This document shows positions 9,296 to 17,524 of a stretch of DNA of 64,000 bases, in pieces. Within the stretch, counting starts at the first letter, position 1. The number at the start of each line of letters is the position of its first letter. Both the position numbers and the translations under genes were made by a program. The DNA comes from Marinicella rhabdoformis (GTDB lineage Bacteria; Pseudomonadota; Gammaproteobacteria; Xanthomonadales; Marinicellaceae), in NCBI RefSeq assembly GCF_009671245.1, contig NZ_VTFS01000001.1:372-64371 (forward strand), given 5' to 3'. The notes under the pieces are model-generated. The model saw only the letters and a list, made by a program, of their open reading frames with translations. It was not told the origin of the DNA and made no database searches.

Positions 9296-9447
9296 TGTAG
9301 TGGTACAGTGAGTTGTTTCAGGCGATTGAGTTAGTTTAACGCAGTATTCTATAGAAAGGCTTTTATTGGACCATTAATAATTAACATGTTGTAGCTGAAC
9401 TTTTTTGAGTTGAAGCAGTCTGATGGTTTTTTACAATATTTAAAACC

Positions 9448-10053
9448 ATGTTCAAATCACTGTTAATATATCTTTTCCTTATCACTGCGACTCAACCTGC
9501 ACATAGCAATTCAGAATTTCAAGCTGGCATTCATTATCAAGTGATGTCACCCGGCATAACCGCCGAAGACAATAAGTCTGTTATTTATGAGTTCTTTGGT
9601 TATACCTGCCCCGGCTGTTATGCCATGCAACCTGTGATGCATGAGTTAGAAGACAAAGCTGAGTTTAAATTGATTCGTGTTCCAGTAGTTTTTCATGAAA
9701 CCTGGGAGCCTTTTGCCAAAACATACCATACATTAGAGTTAATGAACTTAACTGAAAAAACACATGCTGCAATTTTCAATGCCATCCACGTGAATAAAAA
9801 AGCCTTGAGAAACCTCGAACAAATAGCAGAGTGGCTGGATGCCTCTTTTGATATTGATAAACAAGAATTTTTATCAATGAGCAAATCTTTTGCGGTAGAT
9901 GGCAAAATGAGACAAGCAGAGAAACTAAGAAAGTCGGTCAATGTCACCAACACCCCCACTTTAATTATCAATGGAAAATATAAACCCAATAACAGCAAAT
10001 TGGGTACAAAAACCAACATCATCAAAGCATCTCAAGAACTGCTAAAAAAATAA
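9448..10053 (+). CDS. dsbA: Periplasmic thiol:disulfide interchange protein (DsbA family)
   Basis: 201 residues with a signal peptide (MFKSLLIYLFLITATQPAHS). It has a thioredoxin fold with the redox CPGC at residues 54-57 (FFGYTCPGCYAM) and the cis-proline loop in VTNTPTLIINGKY. DsbA proteins oxidise cysteine pairs in newly exported proteins. CPGC differs from the CPHC of E. coli DsbA, as in many divergent members, so redox strength may differ. It stands alone between metJ and the small CxxC protein, with its own hairpin terminator. A DsbL-like or DsbA2-like specialist role is possible. Confidence 0.85.
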   Translation: MFKSLLIYLFLITATQPAHSNSEFQAGIHYQVMSPGITAEDNKSVIYEFFGYTCPGCYAMQPVMHELEDKAEFKLIRVPVVFHETWEPFAKTYHTLELMNLTEKTHAAIFNAIHVNKKALRNLEQIAEWLDASFDIDKQEFLSMSKSFAVDGKMRQAEKLRKSVNVTNTPTLIINGKYKPNNSKLGTKTNIIKASQELLKK

Positions 10054-10061
10054 AACACAAT

Positions 10062-10107
10062 TCAGCGTGAACATTTTTTATTACATCACGCTGATTTATT
10101 TTTAAAC
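10062..10107 (+). terminator. Hairpin terminator after dsbA-like gene
   Basis: A 9-bp perfect stem (TCAGCGTGA / TCACGCTGA) with a 15-base loop spans 10062-10094, followed by TTTATTTTT. The long loop makes it a moderate terminator. Confidence 0.6.
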
Positions 10108-10124
10108 ACAGGCATTTTGGCCTA

Positions 10125-10152
10125 TTGATTCTTAATCCACTTTTCCTATAAT
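10125..10152 (+). promoter_or_regulatory. Sigma-70 promoter for small CxxC protein
   Basis: TTGATT (10125-10130), a 16-base spacer and TATAAT (10147-10152). Only six bases separate the -10 box from ATG 10159, so the transcript should begin at or next to the start codon. Confidence 0.7.
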
Positions 10153-10158
10153 GTGGTG

Positions 10159-10428
10159 ATGAACTTTAAAAGCATACACAGTTTCATTTTTGTTTTGTTG
10201 TTGGCACTAACGTCCAACAACCTGCATCAATGGCAACCGCACGCCGAAGATTCGGTATGTGAAGTGTGTTTACTCAGCAGCCACGATGGCGTCATCCCTG
10301 CTGAAACTGATCTTCATATTCAAATTGCTGAACTTACTGTTCATCAATGGAAAAATATTGAACACAAACACCTTGTTCAAGGTGCCTTCATTGAACCCAT
10401 TCGCGGCTCACCTATAAAAAATACTTAA
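10159..10428 (+). CDS. Small secreted CxxC protein, DUF2946-like, before TonB receptor
   Basis: 89 residues from ATG 10159. Upstream GTG codons at 10153 and 10156 are in frame but fall between the -10 box and the probable transcript start. A hydrophobic N-terminus (FIFVLLLALTSNNLHQW) acts as a signal or anchor, followed by CEVCLLSSHDG and several histidines, ending with IEPIRGSPIKNT. This arrangement resembles the short DUF2946-type proteins often found before metal-linked TonB receptors. It precedes the His-rich receptor by 69 bases and is probably co-transcribed. Metal binding is inferred. Confidence 0.6.
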   Translation: MNFKSIHSFIFVLLLALTSNNLHQWQPHAEDSVCEVCLLSSHDGVIPAETDLHIQIAELTVHQWKNIEHKHLVQGAFIEPIRGSPIKNT

Positions 10429-10497
10429 ATTAAAGTTACTCATCACATGCACTTTATTCTGCATGTCTTTGTTTTATATGATTTTTAAGGATTTTAA

Positions 10498-12837
10498 ATG
10501 CGTTATATTTTTTTATTGGTGCTGGCTTTTGGTGCCAAAGCACAAACTGATACTGCCGACTTGATTGGCTCATTAATTGACAAGAGTGGCGAACCACTTG
10601 CTCAAGTAACCGTCCATTTATTGGACTTGAACACCCAGACACAAACTAACAACCAAGGTGTTTTTACCTTTGAGCAATTGCCATTGGGAGAGTATGAGAT
10701 TGACATTGAAATCTCCACCCAACAACATTACAACACCAGCATTCAACATGATGGCACTGAAGTAACCATCAATGTGGATGACGTGGCTTTAGATAAACTC
10801 GTGGTTTCTGCCAACCCTTTAGAGCACAACCAACTCAAAATGACCACACCTGTGAGCATTCTGGATGAAGAACAACTGGTCATGGACCGCTCTTTAAGTA
10901 TTGACCAAACTTTGAACAGCATTACTGGCGTAAACTCAGGGAGTTTTGGCGCAGGTTCCGGCCAAGTGGTCATTCGTGGCCAACAAGGTCCCAGAGTAAA
11001 AGTATTACAAAACAACACAGGCTTACAAGATGCTTCCAGTGTCAGTCCTGACCATTGGATTTCTAGCGAATCATTGTTAGCAAAACAAATAGAAGTCCTC
11101 AAAGGACCTGCAACATTACTTTATGGTGGTGGTGCAGTCGGCGGCGTGGTCAATGTGATAGACAACACCATACCAACGACTGTTCCTGATGATCTGGATG
11201 GTGCGATTGAAGGCCGTTTTTCAGACAACACAATAGGCGAACAAGCCTTGACTTTTGGTTTAGATGTGCCAATGGGTGACCAATTTGCAGCACATTTCAG
11301 TGGTTTCCAAAATGAAACAGATGATTATCAAATTACTGGTGAAGCAGAATCTGAAATCCTACATGACGCTGAAGGTCATGAAGAACACGAGGAAGAGGAA
11401 GAAGAGCATGAAGAAAACCATGGTGTATTAGAAAACTCTTCAGTGGAATCTGATGGCTTTAATTTAGGCTTTTCTCACATCACCGATGCTGGCCACTGGG
11501 GCGTATCATACAGTCAATTAAATCGCAATTACGGCATTCCTGGACATGCCCATAACGACGAAGGGCATGAAGAAGAGCATCACGACGATGAAGAAGAACA
11601 TGAAGATGAGCATGAGGAAGAAGTGGTTAGAATCGATTTAGAAAAACAAGTCTTTAAATTAAAAGGGTTACATCGTTTTTCTGAAGACGGTTTTTTATCT
11701 CAAATGAAAATGCACTACGCCAACAGTGATTACCAGCATGTAGAGCTAGAAGGTGATGAAGTGGGCACAGTTTTTGACAATGAAGCTGACGAATGGCGTG
11801 TAGAACTAACACATGAACATGTTATTGGGTTTACAGGTGTTTGGGGATTACAATGGAACAACCGTGACTTTTCCGCCATTGGTGAAGAAGCTTATATCTT
11901 GCCTTCGGACACACAGAACATTGGCTTGTTTTTGATTGAAGAACGCGAACTATCTCAAGGTCATTTAGAGTTTGGCGCGCGCTTTGATCGACAACAAGTT
12001 AAAACCAACCTGTTCCCCACATTGAAAGATAACGCTTTCAGTATCTCAGCAGGCGGCACTTGGGAATTGAACGACCAATGGACCATGCCCATTAATTTTG
12101 CACGTGCTCAACGTTTACCTACTGCAGAAGAATTGTTTTCGAACCAATCTGGCGCTGAAGAACTGATTCCTCATTTGGCGACTGGAACCATTGAAATAGG
12201 CAACATAGACTTGACTCACGAAACAGCCAATAATTTTGATATTGGTTTGCGTTACCGAGGTGACAAATGGCAGTTCAATGTTTCTTGGTTTTACAATAAA
12301 GTCAACGACTTCATCTTTTTGCAAGAAACTCACGAAGACCACCATGATGATGACGAGGAAGAAGAACACGAAGAATACCCTACCTTTGTCTACCAGCAAC
12401 AAAATGCCACTTTCAAAGGCTTTGAAGCTGATTTGACGCTGTCAATTGATGACGCCTTCAATAACCAATGGGCTTTCCGCTTGTTTGCTGATGCCACCAC
12501 TGCAAAACTAAGTAAAGGCGGCTATGTGCCGCGCATCCCAGCCAATCGCGTTGGTCTTAATGTGAATTGGTCACGTGGCCCATGGTCTGTGATGTTGGAC
12601 TACACACATGTAGAACGTCAGAATGACTTGGCTGATTATGAATTACCCACAGCCAGCTATGATGACATGAGCTTAGGGATTAACTGGTTACACTTTGGTA
12701 CACGAGCAGAAACGTTGGTGTTTTTAAAAGCCAACAATTTGCTAGACGAAGAAATAAGAGAACATGCCTCATTCACCAAGGATATCGCACCACTTCCTGC
12801 ACGCAGTATCAGTGCCGGATTAAGGGTGAGCTTCTAA
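10498..12837 (+). CDS. TonB-dependent receptor with His/acidic loops (ZnuD-like)
   Basis: 779 residues. Signal peptide [15 protein letters not shown] is followed by a carboxypeptidase-regulatory-like domain (about 20-95), a plug domain (about 105-225, with [16 protein letters not shown] and [13 protein letters not shown]) and a beta-barrel ending in aromatic F (SAGLRVSF). Three His/Asp/Glu-rich insertions at about residues 289-308, 348-377 and 612-626 lie where extracellular loops are expected. Such loops are characteristic of ZnuD zinc receptors, so zinc is the most likely substrate, with nickel or copper as alternatives. No clear Zur box was found. Confidence 0.85.
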   Translation: MRYIFLLVLAFGAKAQTDTADLIGSLIDKSGEPLAQVTVHLLDLNTQTQTNNQGVFTFEQLPLGEYEIDIEISTQQHYNTSIQHDGTEVTINVDDVALDKLVVSANPLEHNQLKMTTPVSILDEEQLVMDRSLSIDQTLNSITGVNSGSFGAGSGQVVIRGQQGPRVKVLQNNTGLQDASSVSPDHWISSESLLAKQIEVLKGPATLLYGGGAVGGVVNVIDNTIPTTVPDDLDGAIEGRFSDNTIGEQALTFGLDVPMGDQFAAHFSGFQNETDDYQITGEAESEILHDAEGHEEHEEEEEEHEENHGVLENSSVESDGFNLGFSHITDAGHWGVSYSQLNRNYGIPGHAHNDEGHEEEHHDDEEEHEDEHEEEVVRIDLEKQVFKLKGLHRFSEDGFLSQMKMHYANSDYQHVELEGDEVGTVFDNEADEWRVELTHEHVIGFTGVWGLQWNNRDFSAIGEEAYILPSDTQNIGLFLIEERELSQGHLEFGARFDRQQVKTNLFPTLKDNAFSISAGGTWELNDQWTMPINFARAQRLPTAEELFSNQSGAEELIPHLATGTIEIGNIDLTHETANNFDIGLRYRGDKWQFNVSWFYNKVNDFIFLQETHEDHHDDDEEEEHEEYPTFVYQQQNATFKGFEADLTLSIDDAFNNQWAFRLFADATTAKLSKGGYVPRIPANRVGLNVNWSRGPWSVMLDYTHVERQNDLADYELPTASYDDMSLGINWLHFGTRAETLVFLKANNLLDEEIREHASFTKDIAPLPARSISAGLRVSF

Positions 12838-12865
12838 AGGCATCCTTTAAAAGAACATGGTTCAA

Positions 12866-12874
12866 TGCTAAAAT
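12866..12874 (+). promoter_or_regulatory. Extended -10 promoter candidate for prfC
   Basis: TG-C-TAAAAT at 12866-12874 fits an extended -10 element and overlaps the left arm of the terminator stem. A start near 12881 would give a leader of about 28 bases lacking the left arm. No good -35 is visible. Confidence 0.4.
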
Positions 12875-12904
12875 GCGCAGTCACTTTTTTGACTGCGCAT
12901 TTTT
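12870..12904 (+). terminator. Strong hairpin terminator between TonB receptor and prfC
   Basis: A perfect 14-bp stem (AAAATGCGCAGTCA / TGACTGCGCATTTT) with a CTTTTT loop. It ends five bases before the prfC ATG, so it occupies the whole prfC leader on read-through transcripts. Confidence 0.85.
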
Positions 12905-12908
12905 AACC

Positions 12909-14486
12909 ATGAGCGAACACCAAAACAGACGCACATTTGCCATTATTTCGCATCCTGATGCGGGTAAAACCACCATCACAGAAAAAATCCTTTTATTTGG
13001 TGGTGCGATTCAAGTTGCAGGCTCTGTAAAATCCAGAAAATCTGATAAACACGCCACATCTGACTGGATGGAGATGGAAAAAGAGCGCGGTATTTCTGTC
13101 ACATCTTCTGTGATGCAGTTTCCTTACAAAGGTCGCACAGTCAACTTACTGGACACACCTGGCCATGCCGACTTCTCAGAAGATACTTACCGCACCCTGA
13201 CCGCCGTTGACTCGGCTTTGATGGTCATAGATTGCGCCAAAGGTGTAGAGGAACGAACCATCAAATTGATGGAAGTTTGTCGCTTAAGAACCACCCCTAT
13301 TTTTACTTTCATCAACAAGTTAGACCGCGAAGGTAAAGAACCGATTGAGCTATTAGACGAAGTAGAAGACGTACTGAAAATCAATTGTGCACCAATCACT
13401 TGGCCGATCGGGATGGGTAAACGACTCAAAGGTGTTTATCATTTTTTGAATGATGAAATCATGCTTTATGAAGCAGGTAAAAACTACGAAACACAAGAAG
13501 CCACCATCATCAAAGGTTTACATTCACCAGAGTTTGATGACGCTTTGGGTGATGTTGCTGCAGAATTTCGTGAAGAATTAGAGTTGGTTCAAGGCGCTTC
13601 TCATGAATTTGACTTAGATGCGTATTTGGCTGGCGAGTTGACCCCTGTCTTTTTTGGTTCTGCGATTAACAACTTTGGTGTTGAGCCATTACTAGACGCC
13701 TTTGTTGAAAATGCCCCTGCGCCACAACCTCGCGCGGCTGAAGAGCGAACTGTTGATCCGTCAGAAAATAAATGTACTGGTTTTATCTTCAAAATTCAGG
13801 CCAATATGGACCCCAATCACCGAGATCGCGTGGCCTTCATGCGCATCTGTTCGGGCGTGTTCAAACAAGGCATGAAGCTGAAAAACACGCGTTCCGGCAA
13901 AGACATTAAAATTCCCAATGCCCTGACTTTCTTAGCCGAACAACGTGAACACGTAGCAGAAGCACATCCAGGTGATATCATCGGCATCCATAACCATGGC
14001 ACCATATCAATTGGAGACTCGTTCACTGAAGGTGAGCAGCTACAATTCACAGGCATACCCAGTTTTGCACCTGAATTATTCCGTCGTGCACGCTTGAAAG
14101 ACCCACTGAAATTAAAAGCCCTACAAAAAGGATTGGCGCAATTGTCTGAAGAAGGTGCGACACAATTTTTCAAACCTTTGATCAGTAACGAATTGATTTT
14201 GGGTGCGGTTGGTGTGTTGCAGTTTGAAGTGGTCGCTTATAGATTGGAACGAGAATACAATGTGCATGCCATTTTTGAAAATGTTCAAACCCGAACCGCT
14301 TGGTGGGTTGATTCAGATAACGATAAAAAAATGCAGCAATTTCTCAATAAAAATGAAGCCAATTTGGCCCGTGATGCGCACGGTCACTTGGTTTACTTAG
14401 CACCTTCAATGGTCAACTTACAACTGGCCCAAGAACGCCATCCAGACATCCGCTTCCACAACACCACAGAAAATTTAAAAACTTAA
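12909..14486 (+). CDS. prfC: Peptide chain release factor 3
   Basis: 525 residues from ATG 12909 ([17 protein letters not shown]), the family length; an earlier in-frame ATG at 12873 lies in the terminator stem. It is a translational GTPase with G1 [10 protein letters not shown]3 [14 protein letters not shown] and G4 NKLDRE, followed by the RF3 C-terminal domain. RF3 recycles RF1/RF2 after termination. There is no Shine-Dalgarno before the ATG, and the leader is the right half of a terminator hairpin. Confidence 0.95.
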   Translation: MSEHQNRRTFAIISHPDAGKTTITEKILLFGGAIQVAGSVKSRKSDKHATSDWMEMEKERGISVTSSVMQFPYKGRTVNLLDTPGHADFSEDTYRTLTAVDSALMVIDCAKGVEERTIKLMEVCRLRTTPIFTFINKLDREGKEPIELLDEVEDVLKINCAPITWPIGMGKRLKGVYHFLNDEIMLYEAGKNYETQEATIIKGLHSPEFDDALGDVAAEFREELELVQGASHEFDLDAYLAGELTPVFFGSAINNFGVEPLLDAFVENAPAPQPRAAEERTVDPSENKCTGFIFKIQANMDPNHRDRVAFMRICSGVFKQGMKLKNTRSGKDIKIPNALTFLAEQREHVAEAHPGDIIGIHNHGTISIGDSFTEGEQLQFTGIPSFAPELFRRARLKDPLKLKALQKGLAQLSEEGATQFFKPLISNELILGAVGVLQFEVVAYRLEREYNVHAIFENVQTRTAWWVDSDNDKKMQQFLNKNEANLARDAHGHLVYLAPSMVNLQLAQERHPDIRFHNTTENLKT

Positions 14487-14496
14487 TTTAAAAACC

Positions 14497-14525
14497 TTGA
14501 CACAAGGAGCGTATTTGTAGAAAAT
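14497..14525 (+). promoter_or_regulatory. Sigma-70 promoter of tRNA-Met
   Basis: A perfect TTGACA (14497-14502), a 17-base spacer, then GAAAAT (14520-14525, 4 of 6). It is positioned to start transcription a few bases before the tRNA at 14541. Confidence 0.65.
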
Positions 14526-14540
14526 GCGCTTCCACTTTGT

Positions 14541-14617
14541 GGCTATATAGCTCAGTTGGTTAGAGCACAGCATTCATAATGCTGGGGTCCCAGGTTCAAG
14601 TCCCGGTATAGCCACCA
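14541..14617 (+). tRNA. tRNA-Met (elongator), anticodon CAT
   Basis: A 77-base cloverleaf with encoded CCA. The acceptor stem is GGCTATA/TATAGCC, the anticodon stem CAGCA/TGCTG encloses TTCATAA (anticodon CAT), and the T-loop is TTCAAGT. Overall it is closest to the E. coli elongator tRNA-Met, without the C1-A72 mismatch of an initiator. tRNA-Ile2 with a lysidine-modified CAT is the alternative but fits the stems less well. Confidence 0.93.
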
Positions 14618-14684
14618 TTTCTTTTAATGGTTTCGCAAAGTGCATCACAAAATCCACACCCTGTTTAAACAATACCGTTCCAGC

Positions 14685-14693
14685 TGTTATAAT
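14685..14693 (+). promoter_or_regulatory. Extended -10 promoter, six bases before ATG
   Basis: TG-T-TATAAT at 14685-14693 is a consensus extended -10 element. ATG 14700 begins six bases after it, so the predicted transcript starts at the start codon. The upstream hexamer at the 17-base position (TTAAAC) is weak. Confidence 0.65.
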
Positions 14694-14699
14694 CATTCA

Positions 14700-15233
14700 A
14701 TGAATAAGTTAATTTTGCTGTTATTATTATCACTGACATTTGCACCTCAAGCAATTCAGGCCCAACCTGTGGAATGGCTTACTTTAGGTCAAAACGACTA
14801 TTCTGAAGGATATAAAACTTTATATCGATTAAAGTTAGAAGTCCCTAAAGGGGTGCATGATGCTTATGACATTAAAAAAGGCATGCAAGTTATGCGTTTC
14901 AAGCTCACCTGGTTGCCTCCAGTAACCCAACAATCAGACGTTCATTCACATTTTAAAAACTTGTTAGAAGCCACTTTTAAATCCCCTGAAGACTTGAAGT
15001 TCAACCAGATTACATTGACCCGCTTTTATACAAAACTACCCGAAGCTCAAAGACACGACGAATGGCTTTTTGAATACTCGCCTCAAACGGGTACAAAAAT
15101 ATTAATTAAGGGCAAAAAAATACACAGTTTAATTGGTTCTGAAGCCAATGACGCGCTGATTCAAGCGTGGCTCCATAAATCACCTGTTGTGACTGCTAAA
15201 TTAATGAAGCGCTTGTTAAAGGCACAAAAATAA
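14700..15233 (+). CDS. Chalcone isomerase-like periplasmic protein
   Basis: 177 residues from ATG 14700, which begins a clean signal peptide (MNKLILLLLLSLTFAPQAIQAQ). The earlier in-frame ATG at 14640 lies upstream of the promoter. The C-terminal half, with FEYSPQTGTKILIKGKKIHS and NDALIQAWLHKSPV, follows the pattern of bacterial chalcone isomerase-like domain proteins (PF16036-type). Their bacterial role is unclear; catalysis of the plant reaction is not implied. It stands alone between tRNA-Met and the DUF1338 gene. Confidence 0.6.
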   Translation: MNKLILLLLLSLTFAPQAIQAQPVEWLTLGQNDYSEGYKTLYRLKLEVPKGVHDAYDIKKGMQVMRFKLTWLPPVTQQSDVHSHFKNLLEATFKSPEDLKFNQITLTRFYTKLPEAQRHDEWLFEYSPQTGTKILIKGKKIHSLIGSEANDALIQAWLHKSPVVTAKLMKRLLKAQK

Positions 15234-15309
15234 ATTCAGTTCAAAATTAGATTCCTTACTCTAATTGGATTTTCTATAATTATCTTTTTTAAATTTGAAT
15301 GATATCTTC

Positions 15310-16110
15310 ATGTCAGGCGTAGAAACATTATTTAATAATTTATGGCTTCAATATACAGCCATTAACCCCCAAGCCGAAGCCATACATCAGTTGTTAACTG
15401 AGCGTGGGGAAACAGTGGTTAATGACCACATTGCCATTCGGACTTTTAACACGCAAAAACTAGGTATAGATTCGATTGCACAAGTTTTTGTAGATTTGGG
15501 TTATGTCAAAAAAGATGCTTATGATTTTTCGAGCAAAAAGCTCAATGCCTTTCACTACGAACACCCAGAAAATCCCAACCACCCCAAAGTGTTCATCAGT
15601 GAATTACAAGTAGAGGCATTTTCTGAAGAAGTGCAAGAGATCATCAAAAAACTTGATGACCAGGTTGATGTGACCGCACCTTTTGAAAGTGATTTCATTT
15701 ATTCTGGCCGCCCTTGGGAATTAACTTTTGATGACTACATTCGCCTGCTACAAGAAAGTGAGTATGCCGCTTGGACCGCAGCCTTTGGTTATCGAGCCAA
15801 CCATTTTACTGTTTCAATCAACCACCTCACTACTTTCTTTGATATTGAATCATTGAATGACTTTATATTAAACAATGATTTTGCCATGAATGAATCTGGT
15901 GGCTTAATTAAAGGCACCCCTGAGCAACTTTTAGAACAATCGTCAACCATGGCACCTTTGGTCAATTTGGCTTTCAGCGATGCCAACCACTTGGTTCCCA
16001 GTTGCTTCTATGAGTTTGCCAAACGATATCCCATGGACTCTGGACGCTTGTATCAAGGTTTTATCGCTGCATCAGCTGATAAAATATTCGAAAGTACAGA
16101 CGCCAAATAA
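15310..16110 (+). CDS. DUF1338 family protein (possible 2-oxoadipate dioxygenase/decarboxylase)
   Basis: 266 residues from ATG 15310 (MSGVETLFNNLW); TTG 15295 is an in-frame alternative. A -10 box TATAAT lies at 15275-15280. The sequence fits DUF1338: an N-terminal NDHIAIRTFN with a metal-binding His, HYEHPENPNHPKVFISEL, and WTAAFGYRANHFTVSIN. Characterised members (HglS/YdcJ group) are Fe(II) enzymes converting 2-oxoadipate to 2-hydroxyglutarate in lysine catabolism. No lysine-catabolism neighbours are present, so the substrate is inferred from family only. Confidence 0.75.
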   Translation: MSGVETLFNNLWLQYTAINPQAEAIHQLLTERGETVVNDHIAIRTFNTQKLGIDSIAQVFVDLGYVKKDAYDFSSKKLNAFHYEHPENPNHPKVFISELQVEAFSEEVQEIIKKLDDQVDVTAPFESDFIYSGRPWELTFDDYIRLLQESEYAAWTAAFGYRANHFTVSINHLTTFFDIESLNDFILNNDFAMNESGGLIKGTPEQLLEQSSTMAPLVNLAFSDANHLVPSCFYEFAKRYPMDSGRLYQGFIAASADKIFESTDAK

Positions 16111-16119
16111 GTTAAAACT

Positions 16120-16148
16120 GAAAGGACAGTTAAGCCAACTGTCCTTTC
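16120..16148 (+). terminator. Hairpin between DUF1338 gene and nnrS
   Basis: A perfect 12-bp stem (GAAAGGACAGTT / AACTGTCCTTTC) with an AAGCC loop, located between convergent genes. The T-run is short, so the strength is uncertain. Confidence 0.7.
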
Positions 16149-16167
16149 ATTATTCAATCCCTTTTAT

Positions 16168-17385
16168 TCAACCTGGCTGGCCATCAACACGAGGTTTTAA
16201 CCAAATCCCGGTGTAACGAATGAAAAACAAACCAAAAGCAAGTACCCACAAGCCACCAGACAAATCAATCACAGCCTGATATGACATAAGCTTGAACGCT
16301 GGAAATAGTACACGAATAACCGTTGATGCCACCAACAAACTGAATGACCAAAATAAAACCTGAGGCGGTTGATGTAAATTCCTGCCCGTATGACCAAAAC
16401 TGACCCTAGCCATCATACCCAAAGTCACCATCGCCAAGCACCCCACTGTAAACAAGTGCAAGGCCAAAAAATAGCCAAATGGTTTAAACACCGACACGGC
16501 AGTGGCAGCAAAGCCAAGCACCAAGAAACCATAAGCCACATGCAAAACCCAAACCAATGGCTTTTGCCAAATTTGGTGGTTATACCAACCCATCAACCTG
16601 GCAGCATGCAGTCCAAAACTGACCAAAGACAAAGCCAACAACAACCAAGTCCCCCATTCTGTCAACCTGAACCAGTTGATGGTCACAACAAATGCAATCA
16701 TCACTGGCGGCCACAGCTTTTCAACCCAAGGATAAGATTTGGCTTTGTAATGTTCGGTTACACCATTTTGGCTGAACATAGGGAATACACGGCCGGCCAT
16801 CACACCAATCAACAACAACATCAAAAACAATGCCGTGCCTGTCATTTGCATCGCATACAACGGTTGTTGTGAAAGTAACATGACATGGGTCATCAGATTC
16901 ATAGTGAAAAATAAAGCCACCAAAACGATCATCTTGTAATTGCGTTTGTTACCCACTTTGACCAACGGATGGGCAACATAAAAAGTCAAAACAACGCCAA
17001 ACAATACATCAACCACAGCAATAACCAGGTTAGGTACAGCAGGAACAAAAGCCACCACCCTCCCTAATAACCACAACAAAACCAGCATTTTTAAGTGCCG
17101 ATGGGAGGCAGTTGGCACACCCGTCCAATTCTTAATAGCTGTGAGTAAAAATCCAGCGATCACAGCCAAACCATAGCCAAAAACCATTTCATGTGCATGC
17201 CATAAATTGATGCCGTAATAGTTCAGACCAGGAAAATGCAATCCATGCCGGATACCCAGCCACAACAGCATGGTCACAACCGCATATAAACTGGCACAAA
17301 AGAAAAAAGGGCGAAAACCCAGTTGCCATATAGCCAAGCCTTTTACAGAGGCTTTGGCATTTAAATCATTCAATGGAATATTCAT
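16168..17385 (-). CDS. nnrS: NnrS family haem-copper membrane protein
   Basis: 405 residues with about 12 hydrophobic segments, normal for NnrS. The family motif region NLWHAHEMVFGYGLAVIAGF is present, with histidines suited to metal or haem binding, as is GHTGRNLHQP. NnrS relieves nitrosative stress and is usually controlled by NO-sensing CRP/FNR-type regulators. A near-perfect DNR/FNR-type box lies 35 bases upstream. There is no Shine-Dalgarno before the ATG; TACACT sits six bases before it. Confidence 0.9.
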   Translation of the reverse strand: MNIPLNDLNAKASVKGLAIWQLGFRPFFFCASLYAVVTMLLWLGIRHGLHFPGLNYYGINLWHAHEMVFGYGLAVIAGFLLTAIKNWTGVPTASHRHLKMLVLLWLLGRVVAFVPAVPNLVIAVVDVLFGVVLTFYVAHPLVKVGNKRNYKMIVLVALFFTMNLMTHVMLLSQQPLYAMQMTGTALFLMLLLIGVMAGRVFPMFSQNGVTEHYKAKSYPWVEKLWPPVMIAFVVTINWFRLTEWGTWLLLALSLVSFGLHAARLMGWYNHQIWQKPLVWVLHVAYGFLVLGFAATAVSVFKPFGYFLALHLFTVGCLAMVTLGMMARVSFGHTGRNLHQPPQVLFWSFSLLVASTVIRVLFPAFKLMSYQAVIDLSGGLWVLAFGLFFIRYTGIWLKPRVDGQPG

Positions 17386-17419
17386 GGCAGCAGTGTATGA
17401 TTAATGCGAACCATTATCA

Positions 17420-17433
17420 TTGATACAGGTCAA
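17420..17433 (-). promoter_or_regulatory. DNR/FNR-type box controlling nnrS
   Basis: TTGAT-ACAG-GTCAA on the plus strand matches the TTGAT-N4-ATCAA FNR consensus at 9 of 10 defined bases and the GTCAA half-site variant typical of Dnr/NnrR. If transcription starts at the nnrS ATG (17385), the box centre is at -41.5, the class II activator position. Confidence 0.75.
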
Positions 17434-17454
17434 GATTGTTGTAATAAACAAAAT

Positions 17455-17501
17455 TAAAGAAAAAAAATACCCGCAATACTTGTTTCAGTATGGCGGGTAT
17501 T
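17455..17501 (-). terminator. Terminator of glnS
   Basis: On the minus strand, AATACCCGC pairs with GCGGGTATT, extended inside by ATACT/AGTAT, with a run of eight T following. It lies 24 bases past the glnS stop. Confidence 0.9.
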
Positions 17502-17524
17502 GAGTAATTATAAATAATAAATTC

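Noticed and set aside
10100-10158. Zur box before the TonB receptor operon
   Set aside because: Only a 4-base inverted repeat (CCAC/GTGG) around the -10 box; far from a Zur consensus.
14541-14617. Integration site for a mobile element at tRNA-Met
   Set aside because: No integrase gene and no direct repeat of the tRNA 3' end was found nearby.
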